A stretch of DNA of 64,000 nucleotides, taken from NCBI RefSeq assembly GCF_030867095.1, contig NC_081830.1, positions 33,401,832 to 33,465,831 on the forward strand. Reading direction: 5' to 3'. The position numbers and the translations under genes were made by a program. The notes below the pieces were generated by a model. It saw nothing but the letters and a program-made list of their open reading frames with translations, ran no database searches and was not told where the DNA came from. This DNA comes from Alligator mississippiensis. Taxonomy: Eukaryota > Chordata > Crocodylia > Alligatoridae. This document shows positions 24,801 to 37,137 of this stretch, piece after piece (positions within the stretch are counted from its first letter, which is position 1; each line of letters opens with the position of its first letter).

Positions 24801-26384
24801 CTGTACACATGCAGACAGAAGCTTCAGAGATGTAATCTAGTTTGTGGATTTAAGACAGGAGCACAGGTGGGTGGAACCTTAACCATAGTCAATAAGCCTG
24901 AAAAAAAGCATTGGAGATGGGGATGGAAAGGAAACCTAACTATCCCAGCAGTGAGCAGTATTTTCTCAGGGAAGAGGAAAAAACAAGCTCCCTCTTCTCA
25001 TTACCATGTTTTGTATTCTCCTGCAGCTCTCAACGGTGGAAGCTGCAGGGTAAATTCCCTGCTTCGGCCATATGATGAAGGAAGCTAGGTGAGCTGGATT
25101 CTAGCCTGCCCATCCAGTGGGGAGCACTTTGGGGTGCTTAATGTGGGCAGGTTTTCCTGTAAATAGTACTTGTAAATAATTCTCTGTGTAGGAGGTCTAG
25201 ATGCCCCTGTTTCACCTCAGGGGCAGATGGCAGTCTAGGCCTGACAACAGGCCAGAGATTGCTCTTTCACCAGTTACTCGTAGCATGTTTCACTGTACTG
25301 GGTGAGTTGTTGTCCCCAGGTTAAGACTATAGTTTTGTTACAGTTTGGTTGCAAATTTGGCTGACTGGGCTTGAGGAGAATGAGAGAAGCTCCAAGAGAG
25401 CTGGGGAACAGCAGAAGGTGCCAGTGTGGACAGAAAGTCCCAAGGAAGACAAAGTAAAGTCTGAATGAGGACAGAGGGAACTGGAATGACACAATAAAGA
25501 CTGGTTGTTTTGAAGCAGCCTGCTGTGCTGCTTGAGACATCATCACTCTGATAACTGTCTTCTAAAGAAGAAAATACCACCCCCCACTCCTTCCCCAGGA
25601 GCTGATTGAAAAGGAGCTCCCATGAGGGTGCTACAGATCACTGGGGAAGCCAGGGACTAAAAAGAGCCACAGCCAGAGGCTGCCCCTCCTGCAGCCATGC
25701 TGGGGCTGGCTGCAGGGCATCTTCTGAAGAAAGGGAAACCAAATAAGGGTGCTTCTTAGGGAAGTCTAGAGGGAGAGCTTTCCCCTTCCTCTCCAAAAGG
25801 GGCAGGGTGAGCCTTTCCTTCCTTTTCTGTGACAAGCCAACTAAGAGGCCAACCAGTTCAGAGTGAAGGAGGAGAAAAGAGAAACCACTGCAGGGCAGGC
25901 CCATTTTAAGCATATTAAAGACTATTTTTTCTTCTAAAGAGCCAAATGCCCACCACCCTTAGCACTATAAGCTCTTTTTCTGAAGATATATGGCACAATG
26001 AAGTGAGGCATATGAAGCACTGAGCAGAAAACACAAAAGCAGATACTGTGCTGAGGAACATTTCTACCAGAATATACCATGCAAATTTCTTTCGGGTGCT
26101 AGGTGCTGTACCTGGCTGATTCTAACAAAACGTGCAGGTCATTGTTCTCTAAGGACTTCAAACAGAAAGACAATGCTTTCCATAAATGTGTTTTGGTATT
26201 TGTTGTTGTGGTTTATGCCAAACCGGGGTACAAACAAAATGTATTTATCCAACCCACAAACAAAAGCATTCTACAAAAGCAGGTAGTTCCATAAGAGGTT
26301 TGTTTTTTTTTAGTTACACTGGGCTGACCTTTCAAACTAGAACACACACCTTCAGATTATGCAGCTTTTTTTATCCAAGTAATC
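21831..26384. other. intergenic region between UBE2G2 and SUMO3
   Basis: No exon recognised. 'cagtgggggtcaatctttttggc' at about 23,600 and 'caggggtggccaaactgtg' at about 23,848 look like left ends of small hAT-type elements, but their right ends are not secure. AATAAA at 25,493-25,498 (plus strand) in 'gacacaataaagactgg' might belong to an old LTR; I cannot support that further. Confidence 0.4.
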
Positions 26385-28093
26385 GTCTTTAATACACGCA
26401 ATTTATTTTATATTTCTCACCAGTTAACAGTAACAGAGGTTAAATTACCAAGCAAGGGAGCACTACGTTGCAGTAATCCTAGGTGTTTGTGAGCACAGAA
26501 ATACTGTGAAGCGTGCGTTCACTGTTCCTATTTAAGTGTAAATAAGTCAGAAGCGTCCCAGCTGAGAATTTTATACAAGACATGCCAACAAATAAAGCAC
26601 TGGCACTTCAGTGACCTAACATGCGGTAAAGTCATCTGAAATGCAGCAGCATAAAAACAGAAGCCAAGAGACAGAGTACCAAACTATATTTACTGTATAC
26701 AGTAGTAAAGGACAACAAATAATGTACAAATTGGTGAAAAAACAATGAGATCTAACAAGATATCCCACCCTAGTCCATATACAATAAAATGAAAAAGAAA
26801 ATAAGAACTTTTTCAGCAAGATTTCAAGCAAGCAGGAGATGATCTAGCATTGTCAAATTGGTCATGTAAATATAAAAGGCAGATAATGACCTCCTCAAGC
26901 AGCAATGGACAACCTATTTTAGGGCAATAGGATGACCTTTTAAAAATGTTCATTTGGAATAGATCCCAAAATTTCATATAGAACTGAAAGTCACCACACA
27001 AATGCATTTAAAATTCAATACATTTTGGAAAGCAGCAGAGCAGAATTTTCTCAGAAGAACCTTAAATTACTTGTCCATGGTTTTCATGTTTACCAAGCTT
27101 TCAATAGCACTTCTGCACATACAGCTTGGCCACAAACTTATACATAACAAGGAAAAACATTAGATTTTTTAATAAGACCAATTTTAACTACCAGAAACAA
27201 GCAATAAAAGAATCCTGAGGCCATATAGTTACAAGTACCAAGATAAAATAAAGATACAGTTGTTATGCTCGTATTAAACAGATGAGGGAACAAGTTGCTT
27301 AACTTTTTGTCCATCCCATAGTAAATTGATATTTAACTGTCGAGATGTATTTTCCTTATGGAACAGAATATACTACTGCTCAGCCATCAGCACTAGGTCT
27401 GGTAACAGCTCAGTTGCTGACATTAATTCTAGCCAATTTTCAGTTTTAATTTTCAAAGTTTACATTTCAGTCTATGTTATCACATTATGACAAAGCACAT
27501 GTACATTTACAATATTTTAAATTTTCACTCTATGCGAAGCATTATATCTGCATGTACAGGCCTTGTATCATAGGCTTAACAGCTTTAAAGTATTTGTGTT
27601 TACAACACACACTAGATGCTTTTAATCAACTTTTCCTTTCCTCCTCTTAGCCATATCTTACGAGGAAACTATCAAGCTCACTACCGAAGTGAGAATATAC
27701 TGAATTATTTACATGATTAGACTTAAGCAGTAGGGCAAGAATATAACACAAACCAGGAATGAACAATCCGTGCCCTGGAAACCTTAGGCCACAGGTTTGT
27801 AGAAACAAGAAAACAGCAGACAAACAACGCTTACTTTAATTAAACTGAAAAGTTAAATCAGATTGGCCCAATTTAAGATGTAGATTAATCCCTGCAGATA
27901 CAGTTTTGAGTTGCACACGCCGTATGTCAGAGACAAGAAAACAATTTTGGAAAATGTCCTCTAAAATTTTAGAAGAATCCTGTGTGATTGGCATGTTCAT
28001 TTATTTACTATTTAATAGCAAATCCAAGGACAGATGACAAAAGTGAGGTGCGATGAGGGTCTTTTAACTTCTCTTCCCACAAGGACAGCATAT
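26385..28093 (-). other. SUMO3: SUMO3 3' UTR with two candidate poly(A) signals
   Basis: About 1.7 kb of AT-rich, repeat-free sequence after the SUMO3 stop. On the minus strand AATAAA lies at 28000-28005, about 90 bp after the stop, and again at 26402-26407. The distal one would fit a long 3' UTR. The lack of transposons over 1.7 kb in such a repeat-rich window supports transcribed, constrained sequence. UTR extent and signal use are inferred. Confidence 0.6.
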
Positions 28094-28156
28094 TTAACAC
28101 ACTCCACCTGTCTGTTGTTGAAATACATCGATGGTATCTTCATCTTCCATCTCCAG
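28094..28156 (-). CDS. SUMO3: SUMO3 exon 4 (coding part, with stop)
   Basis: Encodes [20 protein letters not shown] and then TAA at 28094-28096. The acceptor is tttaacag. Cleavage after Gly-Gly would give a mature protein of 92 residues. The Val-Cys tail differs from Val-Tyr in SUMO2. Confidence 0.96.
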   Translation of the reverse strand: MEMEDEDTIDVFQQQTGGVC

Positions 28157-31100
28157 CTGTTAAATAAATACACAAATCCACAACTACATACGTTTAAAAG
28201 GTATTAACTTTACACTCATTCTTAAACAGCATTATTAAGCAGCAGTGCTAAAATCAGAATGCAATTCCTTTCACCACTTAGGGTTGATACCCCTTCCTTT
28301 CTCAGCAAGCCACCCCAGGATGCCAGCTATAGTCAAGGTCTTTTTCAAGTTAGATTTTCTTTGTTTTATGAGTTAAGTTTTCATGTCTAATTTCTACCTG
28401 GCTTTAGAAGGCCAGACCAATCACTGGAGGGGCTCCTTAGTCCAACTGACACAAACTAGAACATCTATGTTCTATTTCCTGAATTACCCATTATAATCTT
28501 GCCAATACTAGAAGGCACCTATAGGCCAGTCAGTCTCACCTCCACCCTAGGCAAAGTCTTCGAAAAAATTATCAAGGCTCACATTTGCGAGAGCCCGGCA
28601 GGACAAATTATGCTGAGGGGAAACCAGCACGGGTTCGTAGCAGGTAGATCATGCCTGACTAATCTAGTCTCTTTTTATGACCAGGTTACAAAACACCTGG
28701 ATGCAGGAGTAGGGGTTGATGTCGTATACTTAGACTTCAGGAAGGCCTTCGATACGGTATCCCACACCATACTGGTGAACAAGTTAAGAGGCTGTGACTT
28801 GGATGACTACACAGTCCGGTGGGTGGCAAATTGGCTAGAGGGTCGCACCCAGAGTCGTAGTGGATGGGTCGGTTTCGACCTGGAAGAGTGTAGGCAGTGG
28901 GGTCCCGCAGGGCTCAGTCCTTGGACCGATACTCTTCAATATCTTCATCTGCAACTTGGACAAGGGAGTGAAGTGTACTCTGTCCAAGTTTGCGGATGAC
29001 ACAAAACTGTGGGGAGAAGTGGACACGCCGGAGGGCAGGGAACAACTACAAGCAGACCTGGACAGGTTGGACATACGGGCGGAAAACAGCAGAATGCAAT
29101 TCAACAAGGAGAAATGCAAAGTGCTGCACCTAGGGAGGAAAAATGTCCAGCATACCTACCGCCTAGGGAATGACCTGCTTGGTGGAACGGAAGCGGAAAA
29201 GGATCTTGGAGTTCCTGCCGACTCCAAGATGAACATGAGTCGGCAGTGTGACAAAGCCATCAGAAAAGCTAACAGCACTTTATCGTGCATCAGATGCATG
29301 ATGAACAGAACCAAGGAGGTGATATTTCCCCTCTATCGGGCGCTGGTCAGACCACAGTTGGAATACTGTGTGCAGTTTTGGGTGCTGCACTTCAAGAGGG
29401 ATGTGGATAACCTGGAGAGGGTCCAGAGAAGGGCCACTCGTATGGTTAAGGGCCTGCAGACCAAGCCCTATGAGGAGAGACTGGGGCACCTGGACCTCTT
29501 CAGCCTCCGCAAGAGAAGGTTGAGAGGCGACCTTGTAGCTGCCTATAAGTTCATCACGGGGGCATAGAAGGGAACTGGTGAGCTTTTATTCACCCGCCCC
29601 CGGGGGTTACAAGAAATAATGGCCACAAGCTAGCAGATTTAGACTAGACATTAGGAAGAACTTCTTCACAGTTAGAGTGGCCAAGGTCTGGAACGGGCTC
29701 CCAAGGGAGATGGTGCTCTCCCCTACCCTGGGGGTCTTCAAGAGAAGGTTAGATAAGCATCTAGCTGGCGTCATCTGAACCCAGCACTCTTTCCTGCCTA
29801 TGCAGGGGGTCGGACTCGGTGATCTATTGAGGTCCCTTCCGACCCTAGCATCTATGAATCTATGAATCCTCCTTCCAAACCAACCACCAGCAAGTTCTCA
29901 CCATTGTAAATAAAGCATCAATGGCCACCAACATTTCAGCTGTGGTTTTGTCTCACCCTACTTTAAGCAGGTTTCAAAATACAATTCTTAAAAACTCTGA
30001 CAACTATTTGTGTATTACACTGCTATAAATCACACGCAAACTGATGCAGCTCTGCAAGTGGTAGCAGTCATGAAAAGTTAAGGGGAAAAAGAAAGCCCTT
30101 CCACAGACACAGCATCTAAGATTTTCATAAACTATACAACAGGTAGTGTGGTTTTTTTTAATTAAATATGTCCCTTAAAAGTTTGCTTTAGGCACATCAT
30201 CCAAAAATGTTAAGAGTTTTGCTACAGTTATTACTAAGTGTTCTTCCATACCTGTGCAGGTGTGTCCGTTTCATTTATCGGTTGTCCATCAAATCTGAAT
30301 CTAATCTGTCTCATTGACAAGCCCTGAAAGTTGAAAGTTACTAACATGAGATGCAGATATCTTACTGTTGAACCTAATACAGTATGGTTACTGAAGCTTT
30401 AAAGTGACAAAACAAGTCTTACTCTATGATCCCATAGTCAAAACTGTTTAGTTTGAGGACTCAGAACACAGCCCTCCTTTTGGATGAGCCCTGTTAGATC
30501 AAAATCTGATTTCTATTCCATGAGAACAAGTGCATCAAAATCTAGCCTGTGTACATTCTACCAAGGAAAGAGAAAGCAACATTTAACACCAAGAAAGCGG
30601 AGGAGAAAGCAAGGAGAAAAACCAAAAAGGAGGGAACACTTCCCCAGTTCCCAAAATAGAACAATAAGAAGTATTAAGGAGCGAGAAGGAAAAAGAGAGA
30701 TTAATATTTTAACATGTCTTTACATAACAACAGCAGAAAAACATACCTTTTCATTTTTTGCTTACTCAAAAGAATGGGACCACTGACCCAAAACTGAAGC
30801 AGCTACATTTTGACTAATGAAATATAAAGTCTTGGCCAGCACAAGACAAGAAACCATATTCCAAGTTTTGCCAGGTAGCCTCACCCATTCCAGTTCCCTA
30901 GTTCAATAAAACCAGGGAAATATGAAGCAAAGCTGATTTTAGGCTTTGGACAGATCACACTTTCCACAAAAATTTAAGAAGAAAGTTAAGGCTGCAAAGT
31001 GAAACACTCAAAAGTTAGAAAAAGCCAATATTGAAGTGGCCCATGCAATCTAAATTTGGCCCCCTTTCTTAATAGTAAATGGTTTAAAACCTAAATGATT

Positions 31101-34100
31101 TGCTACAGACATAAAATAACTCACTTTAGAGTGAGGATTAAAACTCAGGGGTTTCTGACTCTTGGCTTCAATATCAAAAGATATTACAGAAAACAAGACA
31201 CATAGAAATCATAGGAAAGTAAAGCTGGAAGGGATCTCATGAGGTCATCTAGTCCCGCCCCCTGCTCAAGGCAGGATCATCCCTGACTAAACCATTCTAG
31301 CCAAGTATCTGTCCGCCCAGCTTCTGACTGTTTCCAAGAGGGAAGATTCCACAGCTTCTCTAGACAGCCTGTTTCAATGCCTGATCACCCTCATAGTCAG
31401 AAAGTTCTTCCTAATCTCCAACCTAAATTTCCCGTGCTGCAGCTTAAATCTGTTGTTCCTAGTCCCGTCCCCTACAAAAGAAAGCCCATCTCTATTCTCT
31501 CTAAAATCACCCTTCAGGTATTTGAAAACTAATTCAAATCCCACCTCAGACTTCTCTGAACCAATTAACCCTAGTTCTTTCAGTGCAGATGTGGGGAAAG
31601 TATTTTTGTTTAGTTAAAGCCATAAATAAAACCAATCTTTTCAAGCCTGAAAACCTAAAGATAAGCTCCTAAACCTGTTTTCTATAGTGTTCCCATATAA
31701 TGGGCTTACTCCTTGACAGCTCTGCATGGGAGTGCTTTGTGCATGGGAGTGTCCCAGGCTGGGGAGGTGCTGATTCCCCCCACCCCCCAGGATGAGGTGG
31801 TTGAAGCCCCTCCAGAGGCGCTGGGTGTCAGCTGCAGCCCAGGCTGGGGCTGTGCCCGGGCTGTGTCAATTCCCATATAATGGGCTTATTCCTTCATTTA
31901 GCATGTCAGAAAAAGTATTTAGCATGTCAGAAAAAGTTGCAATGTTTCCATAGTTTGAGTCTCCCCACAAGATAAGATGCAGACGCAGACTCTTAGTCAG
32001 CATTAATTCAACAGTAGTACTGAACTACAATATACAAGAACTATATTTAATGCATGTACCTGTCTCTCACAATAAGCCTTCATTAGTTTGCTTAGCGGTG
32101 TGTGCCTTTTTATTTTGAACTGGACCACTGATCCATCCTGACCAGCTACTTTCAGATTGATGTGGTCATTCTCTGTTTTTACTCCTTCCTGCAAAACAAA
32201 AAGTGAAAATGGGTATCAGTATTTATACATAAAAGTTTCCTACAGAATCCAGCAGACTAATAATCCTTTAGCCAATTATTAAAATATCAGAAACTTTCCT
32301 TCCTATAAAGAGTTCAACATTTCCCATGCCATTTGGGGAAGAATTCTGGTGTCATGGTTTCTTCTGAGATTTGCATGCAAAGACTTGACAAAAAAAAAAC
32401 AAAAAAAAACAAACAAAACTTAAAAGGGAATAGATCTCAACATTTCCGTTTGTAAACTGAGAGAACTTTTGGTACAAGTGAGTGCATTACATATATTAGA
32501 GTGTATTACATGTATTAGAAACTGCAAAGATCTACAGCTTTACAACATTTAGGAAGTTTTCTTGAAGTTGTTAGCCAAGTTAGTCTGAAGACATGCAGAA
32601 GTCATGCAGAAGGGCAGGTCAGGGTGGCACTTCAGAGACTAACGCATTAAAAAAGGCATAAGCTTTTGCAGGCAACAGTCTATTTTGTCAGATGCTATAA
32701 ATGGACTTGCAGAGTAATAAATAGAAAGGAATAGTCATAGGACTCATAGGAAAGTAGAACTTAAATGCAAAAGAAAGGAAAAGGGAGGAGAAAGGCTAGG
32801 GGGAGGGGATGCTGCTGAGAAGGGCAAAGGTGAGTTGAAGAGATCAAGGGATAAACAGAGATCAGTCTCCTTAAAAAGGGTCAGCATTTCATAAACTATG
32901 AGCTCCTGTTTGCACTACATAACTACAATTACTTCTTAACAATTTTTTAACAACTGTCAGATTTGTAGGTTAGTCAAAAAGTTAAATGTGATTTCCAATC
33001 ACTTCCATTAAAGCAACATCCATTGCTTGCACTTTTGCAAATCCCAGCCTAAATGCCTAGATCATGTATATTATCACAATATTAGTAGTAAAAGGACTTA
33101 GTATAGCTCTTCCCATCCTTTGAGTCATTACTTTCAAGCTGCTAACATGGGATGTAGTATATTTTCTAAACATTGCAAAATAATGTATTGTGAATGCAAG
33201 TCCTTCTCTCGTAAATCTCCTAATCCCCATCTCTTCCTGTCAATCCCTGGTCAGAGAACAGAGACAAGTGGCTACTCACATCTTGGCTTCCAAAAGGCAC
33301 AAAAGAGAAATAAAGCACTAGGAACCTCCTGCTCAGCAGTAACAGGAGTGCACATTCAACTCACTTCAACTGAATTATTAATTTATGGGAGGGGAATCAA
33401 TGCCCATTATAAGGAAGAAACAGGGACAAACCAGGAATAAAGAATAGTAATGACATAAACATGAAGACAGGAGACAGTAAGTAAGGACTGGGTTTGGGGG
33501 GCACTAAGTTTCAAGCTTGTGGGTTTGGGAAAAAAATGCCTGGACAGAGCCAGCCAAAGAATCAACCAGAAGCAACCAGTTGCAGCACATACTGTCAGTG
33601 GCTGGGATAGCAAATTGTTTTGCCCTCAGATAGACTCTCTCCTCTGTAGATTAGCTGGGTGTGGCTCCACCCCCAAACTGTGCTCTCCCCTACCATCTTG
33701 TCACCTCCACCATACTGTAATTGCTCTCCATGTTCCCCTCCCTCCCACTTCTTTTCTATATTTCCAGCCCCTCCTTCCATTCAAGGACTCTCCCTTCTTT
33801 CTCTTTAGCTAATTTCCCATAAGTCTGTTCCCCTAAGTCTGTAAAGTCATTAACACTAACATGTTTGCAAACAATTGCAGTTTGCTTTTCTCCTGTTCTA
33901 TCCCTTCCCCTAACCTTTGTCCAGCTTGTCTATTTAGGCTGTGAGCTCTTCAGTTAAGGGACTATCAACACATTTGCCTAGAACAAGTGGCCCTTGTCTT
34001 AGCTGGAATCTACGCGCTACCATAAAATAAAAACAACTGACATGTATACCTTTGCATTCCACAATACTTTTCTAACATTTTCTGGAAGCCTGAACAATTA

Positions 34101-37100
34101 AAATGCATTTAAACTAAACAGGACCATTACAAACAAAAATTTCTGACATCACAACACTCTCCGGCCTACTTTGTGATAGCACTGGTATTCGCCTAGATGA
34201 CATTTCTAACAAAGGGAACTTACAAAACAACTTTCATAGAAGAGCCTATGAACCCCACTTCATAAATCTACTGGATACAAAAAAAATCATGGACTCAATA
34301 CAGACACTGGATTCATGACGCATTACAACCTGCCTGATATCTGACTCACCTGGTACCTGCCTGACCTGACCCTTTACATTCTTCCTTCCCTTACTTTGCT
34401 GCCTTTGTCTTCCTGATTTCCAACTATTTCCCTTTTCATTGACAGCCTCTTCCTTACCTTGTATTATTACCACTGTAGTGTTTTCCTTTGGCCTTTCCCC
34501 CCCTCCCTTCCCTGCTTTACCTTTTGTTTTCCAATTTTACCTAGTTATATTTTCACTGACTTCCTGTTATACTTTTAGTTTCTCTCCTATTTCCCTGGTC
34601 TTCAACTATTTCCTTTTTCACTAGAAACATTCACTTGAGTTACCAGCACAGGACAAAGTCAGTGAATAAGTCTCAGCCCAGACCAACAATTCAGGTTACT
34701 TCCTCTGCCATTACAAACGTGGGATTTTACTCTTTCTTGAAAAAGGCACAGTCATCCCAGGGCCCACCTTGCCAGGTGCAACCTGCTCAAAATTCTTGCA
34801 AGATGAACCCAAGGCATGCAGCAGTCTTTTCTAAAATTCTCTCTAGATGATGACTGCAGATAGAATAACCCAATCCAGACTTGAAGAAAATGATCAGAAG
34901 CACAGCACAACAGCTGTACTTGTAGAGCTTAATAAAGCCAATCCAGTGCTCCTGGGTCCTCTTGGTTCCTCCAGTTTAGGAAGTCTTTCTTCCCCCATGG
35001 ATGGAGCAAGGACGGATGAAGATTTTGGGAAATGAAAGTTCAAAAGCTCACAGAATCCGGGCTTTTGATACTTGCATATCGTCCTACACAAGGACTTTAA
35101 GTCCGCAATCTCCACTTGTACGACTGCATCACCTGCTCTGTGCACGTAAGTAGACTGGCCAAAAAGAATCAAGAAAAAAAACCCTACTCTCTGTGAAGTC
35201 CAGCCTGTTTATAATATGTATATTAACAAGTTCCTGACCAAGGCCTCTTCACTGCAACATTCTAGCTTATTAAAGCATACGAGTCTGCAAGCAATAGATG
35301 GATGTTTTTATTAAAGTTCCCTTTGGTGGCATTATTTTTCAGGTGACCTCCAACAAAAAAAGCACTAAAGAATTCTTCAGACAATGAGTTCTCCGACAGG
35401 GATTCAAAGGCAAGTTTCAACCACCAGAGCTTCCAAAAGGATGCTACCAAACAAAGGGCATCCTCTATCATTACGTTTTGGCTGGGATTAAGGCAGAAGA
35501 AAGAGGGGAGGTTTAAAAAAAAAAAAAAAAAAGAACAATGTACTTTCTCAGGGGGGAAAGGGAGAGAGTATGTGGATGTCCTGAAAAAAACAAATCTCCC
35601 CATCCCTCCCAGAGGGAGAATAAACTGCGGGAAGGGAGGAGGGGAATTATTTTCTTTTATGGAAGTATTCAATTCACTCCCCAGTTCTCCTCAGTCACTG
35701 GGTAGTGAAAAGGCTGTATGGAGACGGATTGCTTTTGAATTTGGGGGAGGGGATTATTTTGTTGTGTTCATATTTTAATGCGTTTCTTCGCTTGTAAGTT
35801 GCCCTGAGCCCTTATGTGGAGGGTGGGTAAGAAAGAAAGGAAGTGCTATGCCTGAGTTGTGGCCTTGTTGGCTAGGACTTGTCCACGTTAGGCCGTACTG
35901 CACTGTGGCCAGCCAGCAAGAGGCTTTCCTACACCTTGCTGAGCTGCAGCACATGCAAGGAAAAGCAGTGGCAGAGCACAGGTGGCTGCCGGGGTGGTGG
36001 CCTGGTCCTAGCACCAGCCCATCTCATCTCAGAGCCAAGCTGGGCCATTCTGGCTCCCTGCCACAAACCCCTGCCGACACTGGCTTAAACTTTTCATCCT
36101 TTTCACTCCACCAAATGTAAGTTACTGTTAGACTGTTTTCTTTTACAGATGAGGACACCTCATCAGCCAAGTGCCCAGCGAAGGAAGAAATGACGGTTCA
36201 AAGTGGGCTCTCAGAAGGAATGATGAAGGTTTCAGGATGGGGCAGAGCCCCTCCATCACCCCAACAAGGAGCACTGCCGGGCACGATACCACGCACCACC
36301 TACTTAAGAACAACTGTTCGGATAGTAACACGCACGGTCTGCAGCATCAAGTTCGGGGATCTCTGCAGATCACAACAGCAGGAAGATTTAACCTAACCCT
36401 GGAAAGGCGGGAGCCCCATCCCTTGCTCTTCTCATTCAAGAGTAAGCTTTCTGAAAGATGACACCTGCTCCATTGATCTCCACGAGGTCCACCGCCAAGT
36501 ACCATTTAATTCAACTCAAGAGTGCTACCTCGGCAGCCCCCTGATGCCAGCTTCGAGCAATGCCCCCTGGCCTCCACGGACTCCTCTAATTCGCACAGAA
36601 CTGAAGGTTTCAGGGTTAGTCTGAGGCAAAGCAGCACCAACAGCCATCACTGCATGGGAGACCCATAACGAAGACTCAAGCCTGACACCGTGCAGCTGCT
36701 CATCCCTCAAGGCTGACCCGGGCTCTGCAGGACCACGAGTGTTGGTGCCCTAGAGCAGCAGGGCAGGAAGGGAGCTGCACGGGCCATCTCCAATTGCCCG
36801 GGGGAGGCAGCCAGGAGCCCCCCCCCGAGCTGCGGAGCCGGGCCCGTGACTGCGAGGTCGGGACACCTGCTCCTGCGCGCGCTTCCCGCGCCCGCTGCCC
36901 CGCGGGGCTCCGGCTCCTGCGGCCTGGGCGGGCCGGGGGCCGCGGACGCAGAGGGGAGCGAAGCGGCCGGCCCGGCCCAAAGGCCCTAACGGCCCCAACG
37001 GCCGTTCGAACGCGGCGCCGCCCCGCCCCGCCCCCCGCGGCCCGGCGGGACCCGCCTCCCGGGTGGGCCCGCGCGGCCCCGGGGCAGGGAGGAGCCGGGG

Positions 37101-37137
37101 CCGCCCGCGCCGTTACCTTGGGCTTCTCCTCGGCCAT
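28094..37137 (-). CDS. SUMO3: SUMO3, small ubiquitin-like modifier 3 (four exons, 94 aa)
   Basis: SUMO3 is conjugated to lysines by SAE1/SAE2 and UBC9 after SENP proteases expose its C-terminal Gly-Gly; it acts mainly in the nucleus in stress responses and forms chains (known for the family). The exons give MAEEKPK, then [11 protein letters not shown]..., then [11 protein letters not shown]..., then [20 protein letters not shown] and a stop. 'KTEND' with one Asn favours SUMO3 over SUMO2, which reads 'KTENND'. The chain-forming Lys11 in a VKTE motif, the ubiquitin-like fold and QQTGG are all present. The tail after Gly-Gly is only Val-Cys, shorter than the human SUMO3 tail. All introns are GT-AG and all exon lengths keep frame (21, 129, 72 and 63 bp with stop). 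UBE2G2 lies downstream on the same strand. Confidence 0.97.
28505..29868 (+). mobile_element. CR1 LINE in SUMO3 intron 3
   Basis: Well preserved. It runs from [21 protein letters not shown] through [55 protein letters not shown] (active site intact) and [13 protein letters not shown] to the 3' end 'ttccgaccctagcatctatgaatctatgaa'. One frameshift near 28,857 separates open frames of 166 and 235 codons. 5'-truncated, probably among the younger CR1 copies here. Opposite in strand to SUMO3. Confidence 0.94.
30252..30323 (-). CDS. SUMO3: SUMO3 exon 3
   Basis: Twenty-four codons, [13 protein letters not shown] through NETDTPAQ, phase 0 at both ends. The acceptor is aactttcag and the donor gtatgg. 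The sequence equals the vertebrate SUMO2/3 core. Confidence 0.97.
31196..31592 (-). mobile_element. CR1 LINE 3' fragment in SUMO3 intron 2
   Basis: Reads in reverse complement: the 3' end (cataggaaagtaaagctggaaggg) comes first, then 'cttctagcccgccccctgctcaagg'-type tail sequence, then 'agaaagttcttcctaat', which is the end of the reverse transcriptase region. Only the last 400 bp remain. Confidence 0.88.
31690..31938. repeat. 25-bp direct repeat flanking a GC-rich block, plus a 21-bp tandem
   Basis: 31690-31714 and 31870-31894 (ttcccatataatgggctta...) differ at one base in 25. The 155 bp between them are GC-rich, unlike the AT-rich intron around. Immediately after, a 21-bp unit (tttagcatgtcagaaaaagta) is present twice at 31897-31938. 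Origin unclear; see findings. Confidence 0.8.
32060..32188 (-). CDS. SUMO3: SUMO3 exon 2
   Basis: Forty-three codons, [12 protein letters not shown] through KAYCERQ, phase 0 at both ends. The acceptor is ttttgcag and the donor gtacat. It carries Lys11 in the sumoylation motif VKTE, the single-Asn 'TEND' that marks SUMO3, and the QFKIKR strand of the groove that binds SUMO-interacting motifs. Confidence 0.97.
32566..32730. repeat. reptile hairpin interspersed repeat, copy 2
   Basis: Landmarks gttagccaagttagtctgaag, ggtggcacttcagagactaac and gcataagcttttgcaggc...gtcagatgc, as in the copy at 19,416. Lies in SUMO3 intron 1. Confidence 0.6.
33925..34045 (+). mobile_element. L2/MIR-like 3' tail
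   Basis: 'ggctgtgagctcttcagttaagggactatc...gcctagaacaagtgg...ctacgcgctaccataaaataa' follows the order of the common reptile L2/MIR-like 3' end (gtgagctctt-gggact-gcctagca-aggcgctac). Old and short. Confidence 0.5.
35745..35843 (+). mobile_element. possible L3-type LINE 3' tail
   Basis: 'cttgtaagttgccctgagcccttatgtggagggtgggtaagaaagaaagg' resembles the L3 tail (gtaagccgccctgagccc...gggcggtataaaaa). Very short, so weak. Confidence 0.42.

Larger units (their letters stand above)
32731..36779. other. SUMO3 intron 1, no exon seen
   Basis: Mostly unique sequence. A pyrimidine-rich stretch with internal near-repeats (ttccaactatttccctttt... / ttcaactatttccttttt...) lies at about 34,380-34,625, and an A18 run at about 35,514-35,532. 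Two LINE tails inside it are listed separately. Confidence 0.45.
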
